Part shown: positions 39,801 to 49,932 of the stretch, piece after piece
Layout of the letters: the number at the start of each line of letters is the position of its first letter
Numbering within the stretch: position 1 is the stretch's first letter
NCBI GenBank assembly: GCA_911728455.2
Contig: OU452222.1
Location: 20,346,559 to 20,410,558 of the forward strand
Source of the DNA: Marthasterias glacialis
Lineage: Eukaryota > Echinodermata > Asteroidea > Forcipulatida > Asteriidae
Direction: 5' to 3'
Length of the DNA stretch: 64,000 nt
Made by a program: the position numbers and the translations under genes
Notes under the pieces: generated by a model
The model's input: only the letters and a program-made list of their open reading frames with translations
What the model was told of the DNA's origin: nothing
The model's database searches: none

Positions 39801-39809
39801 AAAAAAAAA

Positions 39810-41050
39810 CTAGAAATTTAGAGTTTGTGAACAAACTCACGGTGTTCGGCTTAATTATGTAATTGAAAATTTTAAGGTCAATATTGTGTGCAAGTTTTTG
39901 TCTATTTGTGCTATGCTGACGGGCGACATATTTATTTGTACTTTTTTATTGTTATGCATGAAGGTTTGTCATATAAAACTTCAACTTCCGGTTTGACAGG
40001 AACTAAAGGTCAAATGGGGTCACACCTTGTGCATGGTATCTAGAATTGGCAGAGAGCTTTAAATTGATGTAACGATTATTAATGTACCATGTTTCATTAC
40101 TAAATACATATCTTTGTTGTACAAACTTATACTTCCGGTTTCGACCGGAAGTGAAGGTCAAATGAGGTCACACGTTGTTAATATTTGTAGAATCGTTGAG
40201 GGGCTTTAAAATGAAGTTATTATATTAATACACAAAATTACGTTATTCAGATATGATTTTTATGTAAAAAACTACTACTTCCGGTTTCGACCGGAAGTAA
40301 AGGTCAAATGGGGTCACACCCTGTGTAAGATTTATTTAATACTTTATGACCTTTCATATGGTGTAAAGATCATGTATGTAGCATATCTGATTCTGGAGAT
40401 ATGAGTATTTTAATATAAAACTTCAATTTAATGTAATGACGTCATCGATGACGTCATCATTCCAAAAGTTTTTTTTTGTCATGTACACACTGTGGTCTAG
40501 GTAAGTAGTAAGTTTCAAGTCCGTACATGCTTTATTTTTTGAGATAGCAAAATAATTTTTTTTTCTCCCTTGTGTACCAATTTCGTTGTGACGTAGCTAT
40601 GACGTCATATATCACATTTTTAGAATGCCCTTGGGCTAAATAAAATATTATTCATTAAAAGTTTGTTGATATTTTTACTCACTTAGGCTCTAGAGCCCCA
40701 AATAACATGATTTGTTACTTGAACTTCCGGTTTCTACCGGAAGTAAAGGTCAACTGAGGTCACGGTGTGCATACAATTTGTCCAACATTACAAGACCTTT
40801 CATATGCACTAAAGATTTTAAATGTAGCGTTTGCCGTTCTTGAGTTATGAATTTTTAAAATTATTTAACGTTTATTTAGCATAATGACGTCATCAATGAC
40901 GTCATCATTCCAAAAAAGTTGCGGGTTCATCTACTCACTAAGATCATTGTACATGGTAAGTTTCAAGTTCATAGGAGCTTTACTTTTTGAGAAACTTTGC
41001 AGACAAGGTTCAGGGGGAAGAATACCCAGAAAAAAGAAAAAAAAAACATA
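39810..41050. repeat. B module
   Basis: Complete unit, related to but distinct from the 32261 type (shares CTCCCTTGTG near 40567). Tail AGGGGGAAGAATACCCAG. Confidence 0.85.
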
Positions 41051-41061
41051 ACAAGAACAAT

Positions 41062-41088
41062 AGTTGTTCGGCTGATGGCCGAACACCT
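41062..41088. repeat. Hairpin cassette
   Basis: AGTTGTTCGGC-TGATG-GCCGAACACCT with the ACATAACAAGAACAAT linker also seen before 32227. Confidence 0.85.
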
Positions 41089-41095
41089 AAAAAAA

Positions 41096-41629
41096 CTAGA
41101 AATGTAGAGTTTGTGAACAAACTCACGGTGTTCGGCTTAATTACGTAATTGAACATTTTAAGGTCAATATTGTGTGCAAGTTTTTTGTTTATTTGTGCTA
41201 TGCTGACGGGCGAAATATTTATTTGTACTTTTTTATCGTTATGCATGAAGGTTTGTCATATGAAACTTCAACTTCCGGTTTGACAGGAACTAAAGGTCAA
41301 ATGGGGTCACACCTTGTGCATGGTATCTAGAATTGTCAGAGAGCTTTAAATTGATGTCACGATTATTAATGTACCATGTTTCGTTACTAAATACATATGT
41401 TTGTTGTACAAACTTATACTTCCGGTTTCGACCGGAAGTGAAGGTCAAATGAGGTCACACGTTGTAAACATTTGTAGAATCGTTGAGGGGCTTTAAAATG
41501 AAGTTATTATATTAATACACAAAATTACGTTATTCAGAGATCATTTTTATGTAAAAAACTACTACTTCCGGTTTCGACCGGAAGTGAAGGTCAAATGGGG
41601 TCACACCCTGTGTAAGATTTATTTAATAC
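41096..41629. repeat. B module, higher-order copy 3, left part
   Basis: Matches 32261 and 36197 up to 'AAGATTTATTTAATAC', where the LTR begins. The rest of the module resumes at 51760. Confidence 0.9.
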
Positions 41630-41809
41630 TGTAACGATTCAGGGTCCCTATATGAAGTGTAATTTGAACCCTGCAATTTGTCGTTGTCCTAGAAGTTTCG
41701 GAGGATGATGTTTACAAACTACTCCTTTAAATAGCGGACATACAGCAGACTTCATGAAATAATGAACTCGTTCAGTCGGAGGTTCCGATTTCAATTCTAC
41801 GTGTAATAC

Positions 41810-41815
41810 TTTATT
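41810..41815 (-). terminator. AATAAA polyadenylation signal of the LTR
   Basis: Minus strand GATTGAATAAAGTATT. It places the R region between the TATA box and this signal. It is duplicated at 51394-51399 in the other LTR. Confidence 0.6.
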
Positions 41816-42104
41816 CAATCATTAAAATGTACATAGCGCCCTCTCTTGATTTAATAGGTCATCTTGGTGAAATATTATTGTACTAGAATTAGCAACCAGT
41901 CCGATGAATCATAATGTATTGCAATGATCGCACGCAACAGTGTTTTGGTAGCCGTGGCTGAGTGCTCATCATCTAATAAAAAGTGTAAGTTATATCTTGT
42001 ATTTCTTTGTCGCTGGCATCTGTGTTGTTAACATCTTCAGGTCTTTGATCTTGTAACGTCGTACCCGTCTGGAAGACTGAGCCACGAGCTGACTTTTCAG
42101 CGCC

Positions 42105-42111
42105 TTTTATA
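42105..42111 (-). promoter_or_regulatory. TATA box candidate in the 3' LTR
   Basis: Minus strand reads GGCTATAAAAGGCGC, a strong TATA context. The whole surrounding 240 bp is missing from the 5' LTR, where it would be needed to transcribe the element. Confidence 0.6.
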
Positions 42112-42418
42112 GCCTACAAGAAATACGCGCTGCACGCAGAATGCCTGAATCAATGGACTAATTGGTTAAACATTAAAATAGTAAGCCAATGAATGTAAAC
42201 GCGTCTGGCAGCTTGCGCGTTTTCAGCTTGTCAGCGCGCGCAAACGCGCATGCTGACGCACCGTCCACGGCAAGCAACCAAACGTGTGTACACCCAGTTT
42301 ATAAATACAAGGGGAAAAAGCAGTGAATTAGCAGAATATTATAACTTAGATATGGAACTTAAATTGCCTCAACAACGAGAATAATAAGGCTAAGCAGAAA
42401 GCGGTCTCCGCCACACTA

Positions 42419-42428
42419 CCCCCTTCTT
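42419..42428 (-). other. Polypurine tract
   Basis: Minus strand AAGAAGGGGG followed by TAG and the TG of the 3' LTR. This is the expected primer site for plus-strand DNA synthesis. Confidence 0.8.
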
Positions 42429-43949
42429 AAAAATTGAATGCGTCCTCGCATTCCGTCCATAAAGAACATTAGACATAACTCAAAAAAAACACTGGAACTC
42501 TTTTTCGTAATGAACTTCTTAATAAACAAAAACCACTAAATGTAACTCTTAAATTGCTGCAATTATTGTTCTGCAAGGGAAGACTGTACAGCTATATACA
42601 CAAACACGGCAAAATTTCTCTGACCTGAAGGCAATCTTCCTCAAATAAACATTTCATCTATCATTGCTACATCAAATTCAAGACCCTGACTCTTTTGTAT
42701 CTGAAATCACATAACAAAAAAATGGCAGGCCTGTTCCCTACATGTATTACTATTTACAGTACGCTTGTTCAATCAAAATATCGAATGAATTTACAAATTT
42801 TCTTCACACCTGCTTTACAATTATAGTTTACTTACTGATATGACTGATATGACTGATTTCCGATATCTATACAATACAACAGGTAGAGAGAGAGCGCATT
42901 AAGAAAATCATTATATACAACACACCTCTATTCTGTATTCACCACAGAATTTACAAAGCCCCTGCTGATAATTTATACCTCAGACAGCATATTCTCAATC
43001 TCGGTTGATAATTTAGTTTATCATCTGTTTAATGTAGGCCCAGCGAGGCCATGATTAAACAGCACATTTCTTTCATTTATAATACAACAAGTAATGTATG
43101 GATACTTCAAATAAAAAGATCTACCTTATTATGGTTACACTCACTGCAACCATGCTTTAGTGGTGCCTCTGTCTGAAAAAAATAAGCCTTAAATCACCTG
43201 TAAGTATACGTCAACTCTACTGTCAAACTTTAAAACACGAATCAATGTTTACTTGCCATGGGGGCATCCATCTTGTATTTTGTAATAATTGTATCGTTTC
43301 ACTGGTTCACTGTTTCACCCTAAATCTTATGCATCATTGTACGTATAAGACCGTGTACCAAGGAAAAACATGAGCTGGGTCACTGTATTTTCTAGCTTTG
43401 GCCAATCAAAGAGCTCAAATTCTGCAAAACCATTATCCAATTTACATACAGCCATCTGGGTCAGTCATAAAGGTAGCTCATCGAGGGCGGCAATTTTGAG
43501 AAGCAAAATTCTACAAATCGTCTGCTTCTCGTATACTGTTTTTATATTTAACATTAAACACTAGGTCTAGGAGTAGGAGTAGTGGTACTAGTTCTTGGAT
43601 TTTCCTAAGGATCATCTAAAAATGCTAATTTCGGGAAGAATTCACACGTAGAGTATTTATTCACAGAAGTTTTTGTAGACGCTGTGTTTTAACGTCAGAC
43701 TATTTTGTTTACATGCAGTGACAGTGTTGATCATGTACTAAAAGTGCATCTGATCAACAGCAACGTTGTCGTAAAAACATAGCCTTGATTTTAGGCAAAA
43801 ATAATCGAACAATTGCAACTTACCAAGTTTCAGCAATATAACATTCATCCAGGTTGGCATCTTTACATGTTTATACTCCCCCTTAAATTTGGCTGACTAC
43901 TATTACTAATGATAGGCTAACGAGGCTCAAAACTAATTTAGATGATTGT
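42429..43949 (-). other. Non-coding 3' region of the retrotransposon
   Basis: About 1.5 kb between the extra ORF and the PPT with no supported coding sequence. A second purine-rich tract, TTAAGGGGGAG on the minus strand, lies at 43876-43886 and could be a second plus-strand priming site. A short plus-strand ORF at 43370-43564 resembles nothing recognisable. Confidence 0.6.
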
Positions 43950-44894
43950 TCATTGTTCTTGTTGTGAAAAGATTGTGGGGTTGGGCAGTTGATCTGTTGC
44001 TTGCCTTGCGTAACCGGTCTGCCACCGGGGTCGACCGGTGGGAGTATTCGCCGGGAGCAGATATTCATTAAACCTGACGGAATACTCCCGACCGTCTGGG
44101 AACTTCGCCGTTTCCGTGACCTGCCGGAGGATTATCCCATGTCCCAGCTGGTGGAGCTCGTGTTCAGTTGTCATAGGTTGTTTCTGAGATATTACCTCGG
44201 TTCTCACCCTCTGGACTTCCGCTCCTGCTGCACTCTGTGGTGGTCCCGTCCTGCATAGGTAGTGGTGGTGTGCAGCAGACGTCGGCGTCGCTGATGATGG
44301 GATGATGCGGCCCGGCCGCGGCGGTCCGATTTGTCGTGCGGCCGTGGTCGCGTCTGGTGGTGGTGGAGGTGGTGGTGTCTTGGGGGGTGGAGTCGTCTTG
44401 GGGGGCGAAGCCGTCATCATTTCAGGGAATAAATCCCGGTCCGGAGTGGTTGGTGCCATGGAGTCAGCCGGTGAGAAGACTGGCTCTGGAGATGTGGGTG
44501 GGGATGGTGAGTTAAATGGTGACATCGCAGGGAGAGTGATTAGTGGTGGTGGTGGTACCATCCTCTCCAGTATTTTTGTGACTTTGTCCCTTTCTTGGGT
44601 TTGATCTTTCTTGACTCTTTCGTGGTCCACTCGGCTTGTTTTGGGGGCTGTTGACTTTATCTGCACCTGCGGGTTTCTCGCTTTTGACTCTCCTCCCCTT
44701 CTTTCTTTGCTCTCCTCCGCTCTCCATCTCCTGCCTACATCCCGACACTCCCTGGGATGCACTTTATGCACCCGTAGCATGTGCTGTTGGAAGTACCCAA
44801 ACTGATCGTACTCCTTAGTGCACTGCGAACAGCTAAACACCATCTTCAGTTTTTTTTTTCCCCAACCGGGTTCGCTTTCTCTTTGTCTGCTCAT
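43950..44894 (-). CDS. Extra ORF of the retrotransposon: C2H2 finger, proline-rich protein
   Basis: A 314-residue ORF on the same strand as gag-pol, in the position where some Gypsy elements carry env. It starts ATG in an AGAGAGATGAGC context. Residues 22-43 form one C2H2 zinc finger (Cys22, Cys25, His38, His43; spacing 2-12-4). Residues about 45-110 are highly charged. About 113-180 are Pro/Ser/Thr-rich with a run of seven prolines. The C-terminal 75 residues look globular. There is no signal peptide, membrane segment or furin-like site, so it is not an envelope. The DNA is strikingly GC-rich (about 67% in one 60-base sample near 44341) compared with pol, suggesting capture from elsewhere. 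Role unknown; nucleic-acid binding is an inference from the finger. Confidence 0.65.
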   Translation of the reverse strand: MSRQRESEPGWGKKKLKMVFSCSQCTKEYDQFGYFQQHMLRVHKVHPRECRDVGRRWRAEESKERRGGESKARNPQVQIKSTAPKTSRVDHERVKKDQTQERDKVTKILERMVPPPPLITLPAMSPFNSPSPPTSPEPVFSPADSMAPTTPDRDLFPEMMTASPPKTTPPPKTPPPPPPPDATTAARQIGPPRPGRIIPSSATPTSAAHHHYLCRTGPPQSAAGAEVQRVRTEVISQKQPMTTEHELHQLGHGIILRQVTETAKFPDGREYSVRFNEYLLPANTPTGRPRWQTGYARQATDQLPNPTIFSQQEQ

Positions 44895-45899
44895 CTCTCT
44901 TTGAAGATAGTGTGCTCATCAAATGATGTCTGAGTTGCACACTGATGCTTTACACACTGGGTTTGGCCGGCCCGGGGCCCCCGGGGAATTTATCTACGTC
45001 ACGCATCACTTTCTTAAAAGTTTGTACTTCCCGCCAGTTTTATGTGACGTCATTAAATTACTTGCTATCTCGTCCGCTAAGATGTGTTATCTCCTGCGCA
45101 AGATACTTTCAAAGTGTTTCTTTGGGTTTGTTTAATTTATTTCTTAATAAAAAAATATTCTTCTTAATAAATATTATTACTACTCTTTCATCAGTAATAA
45201 TGTCAATGAAATCCACTAAGCTGATGATGATGCAAACATCCACTTCACACATGGATTTAAACTCTTGGAGATAATCTGTCAATGTCTCCTTCTTTTATTT
45301 ATTTATTTTTTTTTTTTTATTTCTATTTCGTAGATGAACTGTCACGAGCAACTCCTTATTGCTCATATTCTTCACTTTTACTCATTTTCTCTGTTCTTGA
45401 ATTTCACACTGCAACTATACTGGATTTACTGCATGCGGTCTCTCCGCAAAAACTTATGAGGGCGCCCTCCATATCATCCACTTACTACGTGCGTGCGCTG
45501 TGCATCCAAGCACGAGTAATTATCTCAACATCCAGCATAACTTGATCAGGTCCTTCTACTCGGGTCGAAGGTGTTAGGCACTCTGACGTCTTGTGACTTG
45601 CTTTTGATGATATTACTTCGCATTCTCTTGGGCTTTTGAAAGTTTGGTCCTGGCCAGGGATCAATTACTTCTCCCAAAGTCTGTGTCGCTTATTCATCAT
45701 CCTTGCTGCTGTATTGACGTCTCCTATTATGTCCTGTCCACTTTTGCCTTTGCATATCGTCCTAATCTTTTGCAATAACCTTGATTAATTATCCGTTGGC
45801 ACATTTTACTATACCCCTTTAATGTCGAGTGCATCCTACTTTACATGTATTTCAATCTGTAAAAACTTATTGCATCATTTATAGCTTTGTAATTTCTTT
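44895..45899 (-). other. Spacer between pol and the extra ORF
   Basis: About 1 kb with no supported coding sequence, holding AT-rich runs around 45140-45175 and 45295-45325. A splice acceptor or internal promoter for the downstream ORF would be expected here, but none stands out. Confidence 0.5.
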
Positions 45900-46571
45900 T
45901 TATATGTCTCTATATCTTTCCGGCTGTCTGCGTTCTCGCTGACCACGGCGTGTCACTCCTTGGTTCTGAACAATAGGATGTTGCTGTTCCAATTGCCCAT
46001 TTTCTGTTTCATCTTCTAGTGTAACTACAGGTTCTTCCTGCAGCAGGTGCTCCTCTGAATTGGTCTCCGTGGTCTCTGGTAGACTCACTGTCCTGTCTTT
46101 GAACCACGTCGGTGCATGTTCTCCCACGTATGGTTTCAATCTGTTGTAATGAACAACACGGGGTTTTCCTCGAGCACCTTTCTGTATTCGGAAAGTAACA
46201 TCACTTAGGCGTCTTGTTACTATATACGGTCCGTCCCAAGGCAGTTGCAACTTTGGACACACCCCTTTCTTTCTTTTAGGGTTATACAACCAGACAGCAT
46301 CTCCTTCACGGTATCCTCCACTGTCTGCCTTCCTGTCGTAGTTTCGCTTTTGCCTTTCTGTAGAGATCTTTATGTGTTCTCTTGCGTATTCGTGGACCTT
46401 CTCGAGCCGTTCCTGTAGGTTAACTGTGTATTGGGTAGGATCTTCTTGGGTGTCTATTGTAATTGGCTTCTCTACAAGCAAATCTGCTGGCAAGATTGCC
46501 TCTCTCCCCAACATCATCTCACTCGGGGTACATCCGGTGGTCTCATGTACAGCAGTTCGGTACGCCATCAT
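45900..46571 (-). CDS. pol: Integrase C-terminal part (pol continuation after a frame break)
   Basis: 223 residues that continue integrase in the +1 frame relative to the upstream pol ORF. They start around a conserved 'MMAYRTAVHETTG' segment typical of the end of the Gypsy integrase core. A GPY/F module follows: WDGPY at residues 112-116, preceded by VWLYNP and followed by VVHYNRLKPY. After this comes an acidic, low-complexity tail ending in a basic GQRERRQPERYRDI. No chromodomain is present. The ATG is probably not a real start, since these residues belong to the same polyprotein as the upstream pol. The overlap with pol is 29 bases. Confidence 0.9.
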   Translation of the reverse strand: MMAYRTAVHETTGCTPSEMMLGREAILPADLLVEKPITIDTQEDPTQYTVNLQERLEKVHEYAREHIKISTERQKRNYDRKADSGGYREGDAVWLYNPKRKKGVCPKLQLPWDGPYIVTRRLSDVTFRIQKGARGKPRVVHYNRLKPYVGEHAPTWFKDRTVSLPETTETNSEEHLLQEEPVVTLEDETENGQLEQQHPIVQNQGVTRRGQRERRQPERYRDI

Positions 46572-49500
46572 CGCATGGCAAGCACTTGTCCCAGTCTTTC
46601 TGGCTATCTTCTACGAACATTGCTAGCAAATTCTCCAGCGTACGATTTGTCCGCTCAATCATGCCGTCTGACTGCGGGTGTAGAGCTGACGTTCTCGTCT
46701 TTGCAATTCCAAGTAGCTGACACATCTCTTTAAAAAGTTGTGACTCAAAATTGCGTCCTTGGTCGGTATGAAGTTCCATTGGTACCCCATATCGGCATAC
46801 GAATTGTTCTACAAATACTGTGGCGACTGTACTCGCTTCTTGATTAGGAAGGGGATACGCCTCAGTCCACTTTGTAAAATAATCCCCAACTACCAGGATA
46901 TACTTATTGCCTTGGTCAGTGATGGGCAAAGGACCGAGAATGTCCATTGCTATTCTTTCCATAGGGGCTCCAACATTATACGTCTTCATTTGACCACTAG
47001 GCTTTTTGTTCGGTGATTTGCGAGACGCACACTTGTCACAAATGGAACAGATCTGATTTACGTCTCTTTGCCATTTGTTCCAATAAAATCTGCATCTTAC
47101 TCTTCCACGCGTCTTATTTTGTCCTAGGTGTCCACAGGTCTGGTCACTGTGTAATCTCGTGATTATCCCTTTTCTCAAGGTTTTAGGTAGAACAATCTGC
47201 CACGTGATTTTATCACCCACTGGCGTTTCCCATCGTCGGCATAGGACGCCATCTTTGACTTGAAGTCGTTCCCACTGTGACCAATAACTCTTTAGTTCAG
47301 TGCTTTCATGTGATATCCCAGACCACTGCGGTCGAACTTGGGAAGTCTCTTTCCACTCAAGCATCTTGCCAATATTTTTGTCTTTTTCTTGCGCGTCCCT
47401 CATTTCTTGTCTTGATACACACTCATCGAGCTGAGCATCGCTGTTATTGTCGTCCCTTGGCATATCTTTTATTCGTTTTTTGAGTCTCACACAGGCTGGA
47501 TCGGTCTTTCTTTGGGGGCGTTCGACAGGAGATTCTTTGCTTGATTCTGTTTTATCTTTGAACTGGCTAGGTCGTCTAATGCTATGCTTGATAGTCTGGG
47601 CCTCTTCGTTGTTCTTTTCTGCTCTGTCGCACTGTCGACAATCATTACACGGTCTTCTTGATAGTCCATCAGCATTTCCATGCTGTCTGCCTGGGCGGTG
47701 TTGAATGTCAAAGTCATATGTACTCATGACCTCTAACCATCGAGCGGTCTGTCCTTCAGGATTCTTAAAATTCATCAACCACCGGAGAGCACCATGATCT
47801 GTACGGACGAGAAATTTCTTGCCGTAAAGATAATGATGGAAATGCTTCACTGAAGCAACAATAGCTAGCAATTCTTTTCTCGTGACGCAGTAGTTTCTTT
47901 CAGTCTTTGTCAAAGTTCGGCTAAAATAAGCAATAACTTTCTCATCCCCGTTTTGTACTTGTGACAGCACTGCTCCTATACCTTGATTGCTTGCGTCGGT
48001 GTCCAGAATAAATGCACTTGTCTGATTAGGATAGGTGAGGATGGGTGCCGAAATCAACTTTCTCTTAAGCTGAATGAAAGCAATATCACACTCTGGGTTC
48101 CACACGAAATCTTTTGTCTTTTCTGTCAGGCGATGCAAAGGTCGTGCAATCTCGGCGAAACCCTGGACAAATCTCCTATAATATGAGCATAGCCCAAGAA
48201 AACTTCGGACTTCTGTGACATTTCTTGGTGTCGGCCAGTTCTTTACGGTCTCTGTCTTGGAAGGGTCTGTCTGTATTCCTTCACTGGATACAATGTGTCC
48301 TAAAAACGTGACACTTTTCTGGAAGAGATGACATTTCTTTGGACTTAATTTAAGTCCTGCAGCTCTTAGTTGTATTAACACTGCTCGTAATCTATCCAAT
48401 GATAGCTGAAAACTTTCGCCATATACGATGATGTCGTCAATGTACAGTAAACATGTCTTCCACTGTAGACCAGACAAAACTCTTTCCATAAGACGTTCAA
48501 AAGTTGCAGGAGCATTACACAACCCAAAAGGCATGACTTTAAATTGGTAGAGTCCTCGGCTGGTAATGAATGCCGTTTTCTGTTTGTCTTTTTCGGACAT
48601 CTCTACTTGCCAATAGCCACTTGCTAAGTCTAGAGTGGAAAACCACTGAGAACCAGACAGTGTATCCAGGGTGTCATCAATTCTCGGCAAAGGGTAGGAA
48701 TCTTTAATGGTGTGTGAATTAATCTTGCGATAGTCCACACAAAATCTAGTTGATCCATCTTTCTTTTTGACCAAGACTATGGGTGAAGCCCACGGGCTAG
48801 ATGATGGTTCTATAACCCCCTTCTTAAGCATCTTCTCGATCTCTTCTTTTGCTTCTTGTCGTTGATGTATCGGTAATCGTCTTGCCGGCTGTCTGATTGG
48901 ATTTGTCATACCCGTATTAATTTCATGCTGCGCTTTAGATGTTCTGCCTAGATCGTTTGAGTCTTTTGCAAAAACGTCTTGATACTCTCTAATTAACTCT
49001 GATAGTTGTTTTCGTTGTCCCATATCCAAATGTTCAGCACTTGTCTTGTACATCTCATCCAGGTATTTTGGAACTTCATTGTCATTTTCTTGTAAGTCTC
49101 TGTGTAAGGTAGCGATCTTGCGATTTTTCTGCTCTTGTATTATGTTGCCACTGTTAATGGGCTCACATGTTGCGACACATGCACCCTTGTATACGGTAAC
49201 TGCTTCGGATCTGACGTTGAACACTCTTACTGGCACCAGGTCTTGTTGTACATCTACTAATGCTTTGGCTACGATCACATCATGAGTTTTCGAAAATTTG
49301 TCATCCGGCTCTACTATACCGATTTCAGCATTTCTGCTTCTGTATTGCAACCTGCCGGGTAGTATCATCTCCTTTCCTGATGGTATAGTGACAGTTTGAT
49401 CAACGATAACTCGGCCACATTGGGGCTGTGTAGACGCGGTGTACACATAACACTTCACTTTTTGACGTCCAATTCTCATCTCTCCTCTTCCTATGTCTAA

Positions 49501-49932
49501 CGCACAGTTATGTTTTTGAAGGAAGTCATAACCCAAAATTCCTTCTGGTTCAATGCTCGCCAAATACGCCTCATGCTCAACAGTCTTTCTTTGGTCTCCA
49601 ACTGTTATCTGTAACTTTACCCATCCCAAGCAGGGAGTAGGTTCTCCATTAGCCATAGTAACTCGTACATTGGTTGGATGAAGGATCGGTCTTGAACTCT
49701 GTGAAATCTTGTAATACATATCGGGTCGAAGTATTGTTAAACTTGCTCCTGTATCAACTAGAAAATTTACTGTTACTTCGTGTACTTGTGCCACAATTTC
49801 CATTCCTTGTGTGACTGAAAATTCTTTTTCTGGTGACAAAGTTGCTTCTACTGTTGGTCCTTCCGGCCAATTCGATTTCCCAGCCGGCTGTCGGACCATG
49901 GAGTCGGCTGCTGCTCTTTTCCCAAACGCCAA
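46543..49932 (-). CDS. pol: Pol polyprotein: protease, reverse transcriptase, RNase H, integrase core
   Basis: 1129 codons. The first listed codon is TTG, so this is not an initiation site: expression is by -1 frameshifting from gag at 49917-49923. Protease has DTG at 60-62. Reverse transcriptase has the catalytic Asp435 in LDLASGYWQ and YIDD at 497-500. RNase H has DTDAS (Asp644, Asp646) and RTDH (Asp712). Integrase has a zinc-binding His928/His935/Cys962/Cys965 set and a DD35E core: Asp997, Asp1057 and Glu1093, the last two separated by 35 residues. All catalytic residues seen are intact. After residue about 1118 the frame shifts and ends at a stop; the expected continuation lies at 45900-46571. 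The polyprotein copies RNA into DNA and integrates it. Confidence 0.95.
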   Translation of the reverse strand: MAFGKRAAADSMVRQPAGKSNWPEGPTVEATLSPEKEFSVTQGMEIVAQVHEVTVNFLVDTGASLTILRPDMYYKISQSSRPILHPTNVRVTMANGEPTPCLGWVKLQITVGDQRKTVEHEAYLASIEPEGILGYDFLQKHNCALDIGRGEMRIGRQKVKCYVYTASTQPQCGRVIVDQTVTIPSGKEMILPGRLQYRSRNAEIGIVEPDDKFSKTHDVIVAKALVDVQQDLVPVRVFNVRSEAVTVYKGACVATCEPINSGNIIQEQKNRKIATLHRDLQENDNEVPKYLDEMYKTSAEHLDMGQRKQLSELIREYQDVFAKDSNDLGRTSKAQHEINTGMTNPIRQPARRLPIHQRQEAKEEIEKMLKKGVIEPSSSPWASPIVLVKKKDGSTRFCVDYRKINSHTIKDSYPLPRIDDTLDTLSGSQWFSTLDLASGYWQVEMSEKDKQKTAFITSRGLYQFKVMPFGLCNAPATFERLMERVLSGLQWKTCLLYIDDIIVYGESFQLSLDRLRAVLIQLRAAGLKLSPKKCHLFQKSVTFLGHIVSSEGIQTDPSKTETVKNWPTPRNVTEVRSFLGLCSYYRRFVQGFAEIARPLHRLTEKTKDFVWNPECDIAFIQLKRKLISAPILTYPNQTSAFILDTDASNQGIGAVLSQVQNGDEKVIAYFSRTLTKTERNYCVTRKELLAIVASVKHFHHYLYGKKFLVRTDHGALRWLMNFKNPEGQTARWLEVMSTYDFDIQHRPGRQHGNADGLSRRPCNDCRQCDRAEKNNEEAQTIKHSIRRPSQFKDKTESSKESPVERPQRKTDPACVRLKKRIKDMPRDDNNSDAQLDECVSRQEMRDAQEKDKNIGKMLEWKETSQVRPQWSGISHESTELKSYWSQWERLQVKDGVLCRRWETPVGDKITWQIVLPKTLRKGIITRLHSDQTCGHLGQNKTRGRVRCRFYWNKWQRDVNQICSICDKCASRKSPNKKPSGQMKTYNVGAPMERIAMDILGPLPITDQGNKYILVVGDYFTKWTEAYPLPNQEASTVATVFVEQFVCRYGVPMELHTDQGRNFESQLFKEMCQLLGIAKTRTSALHPQSDGMIERTNRTLENLLAMFVEDSQKDWDKCLPCDDGVPNCCT

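Larger units (their letters stand above)
41630..42415 (-). repeat. 3' LTR, full length (786 bp)
   Basis: On the minus strand it begins TGTGGCGGAG and ends CGTTACA. It contains TATAAAA (plus-strand 42105-42111), a second AT-rich TATA-like stretch (42298-42307) and AATAAA (41810-41815). Bases 41881-42120 are absent from the other LTR. Confidence 0.95.

Noticed and set aside
578..41000. Many 60-120-codon ORFs repeated across the array (for example those starting MNKDKKVQ or MTSSMTSS)
   Set aside because: They recur because the DNA recurs, run through palindromes and A runs, differ in length by frame breaks, and show no known domain or start context.
41945..41975. tRNA 5'-half-like sequence (GGTAGCCGTGGCTGAGTGC) in the 3' LTR, plus strand
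   Set aside because: It resembles a Leu/Ser tRNA start and A box, but no anticodon arm, variable arm or T arm follows, and it lies antisense to the element.
44302..44604. Plus-strand glycine-rich ORF overlapping the zinc-finger ORF
   Set aside because: It is the complement of the proline codons of the minus-strand ORF.
43950..44894. Envelope gene in the retrotransposon
   Set aside because: The position fits, but there is no signal peptide, transmembrane segment or cleavage site, and the protein has a C2H2 finger instead.
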